Shown here: positions 48,573-60,200 of the stretch, in pieces
Layout: the number at the start of each line of letters is the position of its first letter
How positions within the stretch are numbered: position 1 is the first letter of the stretch
Source: Seriola aureovittata
Lineage: Eukaryota; Chordata; Actinopteri; Carangiformes; Carangidae
DNA: 64,000 nt
Assembly (NCBI RefSeq): GCF_021018895.1
Contig: NC_079377.1
Location: forward strand, 17,514,501 to 17,578,500
Direction of reading: 5' to 3'
The notes under the pieces: model-generated
What the model saw: only the letters and a program-made list of their open reading frames with translations
Databases searched by the model: none
Told to the model about the DNA's origin: nothing
Position numbers and translations under genes: made by a program

Positions 48573-51529
48573 CCACTTGACTCTATCATTAACAGTGATT
48601 AAGCTTTACAGGTTTATAATGGCTGGTGGTAACCATGCCACCAAACTGCGCACAGATGCTTGCCGTCGTAACTGAGTGTATACAATGGTAAACAATGCCT
48701 AAGACTGGGAGTGTTTACAGACACGGGTACAGAAAAAGATTTACTACACACACACACAAAAAAAACAAAAAAAAAAAAACCAAAGCTAAAGAGGGGCCTA
48801 AAACAAGTGCTGATTTTACTTTAGTCTCCTTGTAATTCCTGAAAAACACAAGGACAGTTTCTTCTTTTTCATTTCTGTCCTAAAGCCTCGCAGTATGCTC
48901 CACATGTTAAGTGTATGTGTCCCAGGTTGATAGCGTATTCCACACAGACCTCCATAAGCCCTGTCATCTGTCTAAACACAATGATGTCGCTTTAACCTGT
49001 CGATAACAGAGGGGGCGGTGTGTCCGATTTGTTTGTGCGTATGTGTGTGTGTGTGCGCGCGCTGGTGTTTGCGTGAAAGCAACCGTGCGTGCGTGTGCGT
49101 GTGTCCGTTCTGCCATCGATTGTCCAGCGTTTGTCGTTTGCATTCAGGATAGTGAATTAGAGAGAAGACTATTGATTTGGTTTCAGCCTCTCATCTTATT
49201 CATCTCTCTATCATCCGGGTGCGCTTGCTCTCGTCCACTGGTGCTTCATTTTCACTGGCTGCTCTCCTTCACTACAAAGCCAGGGCTAAGGGTGCAGTAA
49301 AGGGAACAACATATAACTAAAAATTATACTTGAAGATGTAATGAGTAGCTGAAAGGTTTCAGCTCTAAAATGAGGTGAATCAGTGTTTTCCAGCTTCAAA
49401 ATGAACAGTTAACTGTAAATGGGAACACAGTGCTTACTCAACTCTTTTTTCCTGTAAATCCTGATCTAATATTACTTGATCTGACAGACCAATGTCATGT
49501 TGAGCATGAGTAACAGAGCTGGTTTGGGTTTAAACTCCCTTGATGTGATGACTCATATGTACTAATGATTTGCCGGCAACATTTTGAGGCTACAGAATGG
49601 ATGACCAACTGTGTTTTTCAGGATACGTTTCCTGAATCTCATTGAATCCCACAAGTGTGCAAACAAATCCAAGCTTAAAGGCATTTATCACAACCTGGAA
49701 ATACTGGAAAAACCAAACAAAAATTGGTGATTAAAAAAAATAAAGATCTGCTCCTTATGTTTTGATGGTTTAGATTACTTGCCCCAGATGTTTATTTCTA
49801 ATTTCCAATGAAGAACCGACTCATGGGTGCTGTAGTTTGTTTTTCATTCATTGTCTCTCAGAGGAAACGTACAGGCAGCACAGGTGATGTCATATCCTGG
49901 TTTTAATCAGCTTGGTTCAGCAGCCACACATAAACACAGCTGCTCAAGTTGTATTGACTTGGCATCACAGATGCGTACAGACAACAACCGTGCAACATGT
50001 TATACGACCGTAATTAAACATGAAATATGTGTGTGCGTGTGCATGTGTGTGTGTGGATGGACAAACAGATTCAGACTCACCCAGTCCGGGGTTGTGGTCA
50101 CCGTTCTCTCCGTTTGGCCCGCCATGTTGCTGGTTGCTGTGGTAACCTGCCATCGCCTCCAGCTTGATCTTCTTGGCCAGGGCAGACAGATCTGAGAGAG
50201 AGAGAGAGACAGACATAGAGAGGAAAAGAAAAAGGAAAAGAAGGAAAGAAAGAAAGAGAGAGAATCAATAAGAGCCAGATCAATGGCCCCGGTGGAGGAT
50301 TAGAGCGGTGGGTAGGCAGGAGGTTGTCATGGGAAGACAGAGGCCAGCCATTCATTCTGACTGCACCGCTGCACTGGCCGTTTAGTCTGCCAGGGAATCA
50401 GCAGTGATAGGAACAAGCCAAGACATTCATCTCTCCCACACAGGGACATCACATCCCACAGCACAGCACATAGGATGACACTCAGCGGCGGCGGCAGCTC
50501 CACCTTCTAGCCAGAAAGTACTTCTTTATCAGTACAAATTAGAAGCATTAGAAAAAAAAGCGTGGCTATTTTTTAATAGGGGTTGTGCACTTTTGGATAA
50601 TGTGAAATGGAGAGTGACAAAATGTAGCAGCAGGGCAGAGCCGCATTATAATTTGTGTCTTGAACCTCAGAAGGTAGTTTGACCCACAGAGCGACCTTTA
50701 AAACTCTTTCTTATGCCACAGAAAATTAAATATCTCTTGCACTAATACAGACAAACACAGTGAATTATTAAAGTTGGACACAACGCGCAACTGTGCAAAC
50801 AGCACTGAGGAAATGCAAACAAACCATAAGTCTTAATTTCCTGATCTTGGATACATCTAAACATTCGCAACAAACTGAAGCGCTGAGTGTTTTTTGTTCC
50901 TTACACAATGGGCGTCTGAGGTGAATAGTGTGTCTGTCCTGGACGTCGACAACCACAACAAATTGTTCCTTTTCTTCTCATCTTCTCTCCTTCTCTTTCC
51001 TGCCCTCTTCCCTGCTCTCCTCCCATCCCCTCTCCTTACTTTACCTTTTCAAATGTCAGCATCACAGCAGGACATAAGCCACCGTGTTGCCTGTGTGTAT
51101 GTGTGAGTGCACGAGGGCGAGAAAAAGAGACTAAGGAGGATCACATCAAAGATTTTTCCTGCCTTTTACGCTCAAATGTCCTCCCTCTCTCTGTCTCTTT
51201 CTCCCCTCTCATGTGGCCAGTTCTAATCAGTAGCGCTGACATTGCCGCCGTGCCCTCTCCTTTGGTGGAAAAAGACTCTTTTCCCACTGAGAAAGATGCT
51301 CTTGAACGCTCACACATACAGAACGCACACACAAACACACACACTCAAACACCTTTGAACAGTGAGAGGAAGTGGAGGCTAATAGAAAATGGCTTCTTTT
51401 GAGGCGGGGAATGAAAAGATCAGGTTGCAGTGAAGAGCACAAAGCCAAGGGCAACTTTGAGAGCGGTGAGGTGCCAACAATTACTTTTCTTCCTTTTCTC
51501 TGTGCTGTACTCACAAACACAAGCACACA

Positions 51530-51574
<45 letters not shown>

Positions 51575-54500
51575 CACAATAGGGACTCGAACACGCAAGG
51601 GTTTGTGACAAGAACAAGCAGCTCTATGGCCTTTAGCAGGCAGTTGACTGACAATTCTCACAAGGCCGAAATGTAAAACTAAAACATAAAACACACAGAC
51701 CTACAGATCCTGACATTACAAATAACAGACATTTTTGTTTATTTTCAATAACAAATCTAAATTTTAATTTCATAATTGAAGAGACAATGAATGGGTTACA
51801 TTGTCATCTACAAAAGAAGGAGTGGAAATTATACATCGGTTTTAAAAGTGGTTTCACAGGTCTTGCTCACCTTAACAGAGGACTTTGTGTTCTGACAACT
51901 CAAGAAAAAATACCAAGCTTGCAAGTTATGAGTTGTTTCTCATGTGTCAGCAGGGTGTATGCTAATTTTATTAATCAACACACAGGTTGCCTCCCAGAAC
52001 CCCACCTCTTCAGACTATTGACGATGGGTAAAATGTGTCATTATGTTGGTCTGCAGGAAAAGTGGTGAAGGAAAAAAAGGAAAAAAAGGAAAAAAAAAAA
52101 AAAAAAAGGAAAAAACGCCCCATCCTCTTTCTATTCTGCATAAGCAACTTGGTCTTTCTTCAAGACAGGTGGGACGACTTGCTGTCCCCTTTCAAACGAC
52201 TGAACAAAATTTGAACTTTGCCCGCAATTCCTCAGAGGACTGAAGCAAGTGTCTCTGATTCACTCTTTAAAGATTTCTACTGTCACTTCTATTCAGTTCT
52301 GAAGAATTACAAACATTTATATTATAAAACATGTGTATAAAAAAGAGAGATTTAGAGACTCTTCTTTTAAGGGATCTTTGATACACATTATTCTGGCAGG
52401 GTATTTCCATTTTTTAAACTTAAGATTTAACTATAATTTTTGGTTGAAACATGATTCTATCATATTGTATTTCTTGTGTTTAACTGGGCTACACTTGAAT
52501 GAAATGAAAGTAATTTTAGTTTTACAATTAGTTGTAGAAGCATCAGTATTAACAGCATAAACAATAATTACTGTTAAAGACAAAATATTGACAGTTACTG
52601 ACAAAAAGCTTTTGAACATGACCAGAACAAATGACAATGTTATCAATTGTCAAGTTTCTCAGATCGTTTTTTTAATTTTAATTTTCTAATTAATTCTGAA
52701 ATTAATTAAAATATTTTTACCCTCCACATTGAAATACTGTACATAACTCAACGTGTCAGTAACTGCAAGTTTTTTCCGAAACTTGGAAAATTTTTATTCA
52801 TATACCTACTTTACAATTCCTCATTACAACTTTATGTTCCCAAAATGTCATGCAGCTGAACCACAGGCTCTGATGTGTCACAGGCTGATCATCATCACTG
52901 TTGAGCATTAGAGTACACACGTTTGTTGATTCTTTGATCCTTAGACATGTGACAAGGGAAAAGAATTGTTTTCAACCAGGCTGCTGTAACTTCAGTTGAG
53001 CAGACAAACTTCTGTGTGATTCAGATTCAGGCTGTATTCCTGCTGCATAGATCTCCTCCCTGACAGTTTTTTATTAATATGCAGAGTGAGGGCACAAGTT
53101 ACTAAATGGACTGTAGACTAAGAGATCCCGATCAGCACTTTTTTTGGTGGCTCTGTGATTCTTGTGGAGCAAAAAAAGCCGTGGAAAAAATACAAAATAC
53201 GAGAAGCAGAAAACAGTGAACATGAATGCGTCTAAACTGAAGGAAAAGTAAATAAAAAATGAAATGTGATTCTTCCCTGATTTTAATCTTTCCTGTTGGA
53301 TACTGATTGTAAAGTACGCTTATGCAGATGTGTACATATGTACTGTATGTGCGTGGTGAGGCCTGGGTGGTCACCTGCAGGAGGCATGATCCCAGCGTGC
53401 ATCAGACCACTGTGGGACAGCATGTGGTGAGTCCCGCCCTCGGTCACACTTTGCAGCCTCTTGGGCGGTCGTCCAGGCCTCGAACTGCAGGCAGAAAACA
53501 GGCTAACGTTAGTCATTAGGCAGTTTAATACTTCACTCTCTTCAGTCAGTCAGTTCTTCATGCTGAGACTGAGATGGGTGGCCTGGTTAGAGAAACTGTC
53601 CTTCAGTCTGAAAACCTCTGATCCTGCTGAAATGTCAACAAGCAAAACACTGAAACCTGACCGCTTCTAGGAAGACTGCCATACAGCAAATCTGTCCTCC
53701 CTGTGGATACAAGCAAGCAAAAAAGGAGTTTCCCTATGGCATCAATAAAGCACCTCATTACTGTTCAGCTTACTCATTCATTTGTTTGCTTATTAAATGT
53801 GTTTGCTCGCCTCCTACTCTCTCCATCCATTCCTCATTTGGCCATTCATTTCCCTTTTTCCCACCATGTCACACATTTTCTCAATAAAGGCTGTGACTAC
53901 AAGCAGATTCACATGGTTTGATTGAGCCAGGCATGCTCAATCAATCCTGGAGGAAGTATGTGAAAAACTGTCAGGCATCACTTTGGCTCTGACTAAACGG
54001 TGTGAATGTCCTGACAGGGGAAATGACACGGGCCACATCAGGCTTAATGACAACCAGCGCAGCTCATCTCCTTTCATACCAGCCTGACACTGGATAACAT
54101 GAGTCTGTGGGCAAGTGTGCGCATGTGACTGTGAAGCGTGCATCTGTATTTGTGTGTGTGTGTGTGTTTGATATTAAAAGACAGAGTGAGTGAAGGAGGG
54201 AAAATGACAGGGGAAAGTGGAGACGAAGAAGGTGTCACAGAGAGTGAAAGAAACAGAAAGAACAATAAAGATGAAGAGGGAGACGGAGGGAAAGATGAGG
54301 AGGTGTAAAGTGAGAGGAAGAGATGAGATGAGAGGAAACATACAGAGGGAGAGTCCGAGAGAGTGAGAAAAGGTGGGAAAGAGTAAAAAAAAGTAAAAAA
54401 AGAGGGGGAGATAGACTAGCAGCAGCAGCAGCTTCCTAGCGTGGGGTGTCTTTGAGCAGATTTTAATTAGAATCTAATCCAGCCGTCATTAAAGCCCCAT

Positions 54501-55035
54501 AAACGAAGCTGTCAGTCAGGAGATTAATGGCGCCTCATTTGCATATTGCATATAATTCATCAATTACCCAGCAGAAAGGACCAATCCCCTGTTGACACAC
54601 CCACTGGCTGAGAGGGGGGGAAGATGGAGAGAGACAAAAAGACAGAGAGAAAGATTGTGTAGTCACTAACTGTGGGAGAAAAACAGGTAGCTTGTGTGTG
54701 TGTGTGTGAGTGCAAACCAGTATGTGTGTGTGTGTGTGTGTGGTTGTGTCTGGCTTGTGTGTGTATGAAGTGTTCAAAGGTTAATTTGATGAGCCGATGA
54801 GCTCCACAGTTCCTGCCCTCGGTTTTAATGAGTTGTTATTATTGTCTCTTATTATGGGCCCAGACCGACTGGGATGTGACAGCTGACATCAGATATCACA
54901 CACACTCACACCCACCCACACACACACACACACACATGCACGTAGACAGTAAGAGAGACACACTCAGGTAGACATACACATATTCACACACACAACATGA
55001 CATAAAGTCAAGCAGGAATGTGCAAGAGTTGGGAA

Positions 55036-55080
<45 letters not shown>

Positions 55081-55257
55081 TGTTCTTTTGGAGGCCGGGG
55101 TGCTTTCACATCACACGCAATATTTTTTGCAGTGCATATAGTGCAGCATACTGTGCTTAACAAAAGCAGGAAATTTATTTTTAGGTCTTGAGTTTGAAGG
55201 TAAAGCAACACAGTTCAACTGAAACTGATGTTGAAACATCTCAAATGAATACACACA

Positions 55258-55291
<34 letters not shown>

Positions 55292-55750
55292 TGCAGAAGC
55301 AAACACCAGTGGGGGGAAATAAAATACACAAAGACCAAAGTCTGCGGTTGGTTTTTACTGCAGCCGCTTCCCTTTCCCTTACTACTGTTTATTTGCACAC
55401 ACTAATTAATGGCCTGTGTGTGATGATGTGTGTGTGTGTGTGTGTGTGTGTGTTCAGTGTTGTGTGTGTGTGCCTTTGTATATGTTGCATTTTAGCAGGC
55501 ATAAAGAACTCAAACCTAATTTTGTGTTTAGTCTGCAAGTGCGTTGATACATCAAAGTGACCCGTAGAGGGAGGTCTATGTGTCTCTGTGTGTCTGTGTG
55601 TGCATGCGAGTGTGTTTTGTGTGTGTGTGTGTGTGAGGTTGGAGAGCACCGGTTCCCTGAGGTAGGATTAATGAAAAAGCCTTTCATGGAAAAGTCATCA
55701 AGCTGAGGGGATGGAATGAGAGAGAGGAGGGGGAAGAGAGAAAACAGTGC

Positions 55751-55792
<42 letters not shown>

Positions 55793-56024
55793 AATCATGT
55801 GTGCATGTGTGTGTGTGTGTGTGTGTGTGAGGAGGAGGGGGTGTATGGGTTATGACCTCTTTGTCTCAAACTTTAATTAAAATCTCACCCAGACGTCCTC
55901 CCTCATGCCAACGCTCTGGCCACACACACACACACACGCACACACACACACACACACAAACACACACTTTTAAAAAAAAAAAAAAGGTACCCTGTACATT
56001 GAGTTCTGCCCTCCAAACTTAGCG

Positions 56025-56092
<68 letters not shown>

Positions 56093-56187
56093 CTGAAACA
56101 TGAAACGCCATACATGGCAGCTGGAGCTTAGCACAGGTGGAACAGAAACAAAACATAACAAAGATGACAGATCTCTCTCTTCCACGC

Positions 56188-56239
<52 letters not shown>

Positions 56240-56337
56240 AGGGGAAAGAGAAAAGTAATGAAAGAGGAGGAAGTGTTACAGTCAAAACAGTGGAACAGCT
56301 ACTGGCTTGGAGGAACTGAGGTGCTGATAGGTAGCAG

Positions 56338-56379
<42 letters not shown>

Positions 56380-56728
56380 ATGTGAGTCTGTGTAGGAGAG
56401 GGAGAGAGGGAAAAAAACACAACTAGCTCAAACAAGATTTTGTTTGGAATATATTAGCAGCGGTTTACAGCTCCCATGCTCCCATCCTTTCAATCTGTGT
56501 TTATCACGCGGGTTTGTATTCACCGTCACGGTCCGGTTTGATAAATCATATCGTCGTTGCCATACGCAGGAAATCTTGTGCTGCTGGTTAGAGGAGGCAG
56601 GGAAAGATTGATGTTGTGATCTTCCTCTCAAATCGAGGGCTGAAAAAGCTTTATGTGGCATTGTTATTAGGAAAGCCTATGTGATGATGTCATGAAAAAA
56701 GCAGGCAGGACGACACACTTGCACAGTG

Positions 56729-56786
<58 letters not shown>

Positions 56787-57152
56787 ACACATACACACAC
56801 ACAGGACGTTTGATCATAGCAAGAATCTGATCTCCTAAACTGATACCGTCTTGCATTCCTCTCCCACATTCCAGGGTCAGGACGATGTCAAGACTGTGTG
56901 TGTGTGCGTGTGTGCGCGTGTGCATGTGTGTGTGTGTGCGTGCGTGCGTGTGTGTGTGTCGGTGTGTGTGTGTGTGCGCGTACATGTGTGTGTCGGTTAA
57001 AATGTGTGTACTCCATTAAGACCTGTCACAGTGGAAGACATGGAGGCCCTCTCTATCTCATCACGCTCTTCTCTATAAAACATCAAAAGAGTGAGGAGGT
57101 TAAAGTTGAGCTAACCATCCCACCCTAGCGCACACACACACATACACATACA

Positions 57153-57221
<69 letters not shown>

Positions 57222-60200
57222 CCCTCCTCCTCTTCATCCCACCGCTGCTCACTTTGACAGTGAGTTATGGCATGGCAGTGGGGCTCAGCTTTGTGGAGTC
57301 CACCTTCCCATGCGCACACACAACCCCGGCTCGCCGCTGCCAACTTGCGAGGCCGTGGATTGCCACAGAGAAATACAAAGAGTGGGCTTTTGTTGCACCC
57401 CAAAGGCAGCTTTGTCTCATTTATCATTTATCGTTTGATTTAGCTAAGTTTGATTTATTTTTTTTGTTTTGCCTGATTTTTATTCGACACCTGCTTCATA
57501 TGAGTGCCCCTGGTTGAATGATTTATGAACTCAGGTCTTTGTTAAAGTTACAATTTTGTTTTTTCATCATTTTCCAATGTATCACTTGAAGGGTCAGTTA
57601 ACCTAAATTACAAAATACACCCAACATATCTTCCCCTTTTAAGTTCAGTGATATGTAGCCACGCTTGTTTTGAGGTTTTCTCCTTCCACCCCAATGAAAC
57701 ACTAAAGTAGAAGTAGGTTGTGTGAAAACTGTGATATATCTGCTGTTTATCTGTTCTCCAGAGTAACATGGACACTGTTTCTGGAAATGCACATTGTGTC
57801 ATTTCAAGTGTCGTTTTCAATGCTTTGAACACCACAAACAAAACTCCATTCACCTCTATTGTATTGGGCTGGAGGCAGGGATCTTGGAGACGGATATCTC
57901 AACATGAGAGCAAACAAAAACAAGAATATCTGCATGGTAGATATCAAACAGCAATTGAGAAATTTTTCTTTTTTTGGAATTTAAAAGAACTAAGGACTGC
58001 TTGCGAAACACATCCTCTGCTACTCTTTAGGTCCTTGTGCATAAAAGATGTTTACACACACAAATGCAGAAACAATGTGTCGTTATTAACACATGCTTCA
58101 TTAAAAGGTAACATGAGATCTTGTACCTCGCCACATCGCACTGCTTTCATGTAACATGAGGGGCTGGCATTTCCATACTCTGCACAAAGTAATCATACAT
58201 ATGTACAATATATGCACACACACATACACACAGGTTGACCTGAGCGAGCTGTTTGATGTGTGTTACTAACTGAGAATGAAACTGTTCCTTTGTGAGGGAG
58301 AAAGAAAAGGACGAGGGATCAGGTTGCCTCCTACACACCATGTTCTCTCTGTGGAACTAATGTCATTTAGCAGAAAAGCCAGCAAACACACAGGCGTGAC
58401 CATGTGAGTTTATGTGTGTGTGTGTGTGTGTGTGTTTGCGTGTGTGTGTGTGTGTTTGCGTGTGTGTGTGTGTGTGTGTATGTGTGTGTCTTCGGAGACG
58501 ACAGAGAGAGCAGACAAGAGTGTGTGTTTTTTTGCCACCTATGCATGAATTATAAGTAGGCTTTGACTGAGGGAGAAGTCGGCCCCTCTTCATGGTTTGA
58601 TGAGTCAGTGGTCAGGGTGTGTGTGTGTCCGTGTGCATGTGTGCGTGTGTGCATGTTTGTGCACAGCAGGAGTAAAAGAGTGAGACAAAGAGGAGAAGGA
58701 AAGACAATGATAAACAGAGGACATTTTCGTAACCTCTGCTTCAGAATGTTTAATTTTAATCTTAAAAGAGAACCAATGAATGAACAAAGAGCCAAAAGAA
58801 TGAACAGAATCCATGTAAAGTGTTCTGTTAGTCATGTTAAACTGTCCGACAAGGCTGTTATTTTCTCCTCCAGCCTGCCTGACTGTACTGGACTGGAAAA
58901 TAATAAGTGATGGCTGTCTTAATCAGTAACAAAAACCTCACTGAGCCCTGACGCTGTCAGAGAGAAGTAACATCATATTGTTGGAGATGGTCTTGGAACT
59001 TTTAGGTTTAGTCAGCCAACCTTCCTGCTTTAATGATAACCATCTCCAGTCCCACTTTTGTACCTGCCTCCGTATGATGCTCCATCCACACAAGGGATTA
59101 CTTAAAAACTTCTAATGTAGGGGGGTGATACTAATGGCTACCACAGCACATTTGAATCCTTCAGACAAAGAATCACGGAAGTCGTTTGAAGATTTCAGAC
59201 GAGTGATGTTTTCAGATCTCATTAACTGAAGGCTGTTTGAGTGTTGTATGGATAATTAGAGATGGCGGAGGCAGTGTGTATTCAAGTTGTATAACAACGT
59301 TCCCATTAACACCTGACATAGAAGAAATCCCCAAGCAGCCGGAAGATGCGTCTGGATTTTGTCTTGGTTGGAGGGCCTCAGATGCTTAAGCACAGGTGTT
59401 AATCCATGCACGTGCAGTTGGAAGCTGATTATTACAATAGTTTGTTTCATTCTTGAGTGTTTGTGATTTTGCTCAACAAGTCAAAGCTTGTCTCAGAAGT
59501 TAACGCCGGATATTAAAATCAAAATGCAGCTCAAAGATAAAAATAGCATCACATTAAAGCACCTGAATGATTTGACCTACACCCAAGACAGATTAAAAAA
59601 AAATAGGGGAAAAAATGGTTCATACATTCCTAAATCAGTTTGTTGGTGTCTATCTCTTCATATCTTGATGCGTCCTCAATCTGCATTTAATGGCAGGTGT
59701 AAATTGGATCATTCATGCTCCAAGGAGCAGGGATTAACTATCAAACAATATAAATTCCCCAAACTGAGGCTAATCCACACTCCTCTGGATTCAAACTCAT
59801 GCTGTTACGAGCATGTGGTCTGCACAACAGCAGACTGAGGCACCAGGAAACCACAAATCCCATCCAATTTAGCCCCTTTATCCAAACATCTCTGTGGCGT
59901 ATAGGATTGATGACCCATGTAGTTGGTCACCATCGGAGTTCTGCAAAACAGCTAATTTACATAATCGCATCATAAACACCGAGAATTCATTTAATCATCT
60001 TCTCTGTTCTGATGCTCAGGGCTAAAGAGTGTTGATATGATAAGACAGCGAGTTATTAAGGAAGGAGAGAGAGGGAGAGAGAGAGAGGGAGGCAGAGAGG
60101 AGAGAGAGAGCAAAGGGATCAGTGAGTGAGTGAGTGAGCTTGTCCTGATTTAAGCTGCCGCTTGGGGCCAAATGAAAATTAATTAATTTCTGTGAAGAAT

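Noticed and set aside
54690..58680. Tandem repeats considered as a CRISPR-like array
   Set aside because: They are simple dinucleotide tracts with no repeat-spacer structure, in a vertebrate intron.
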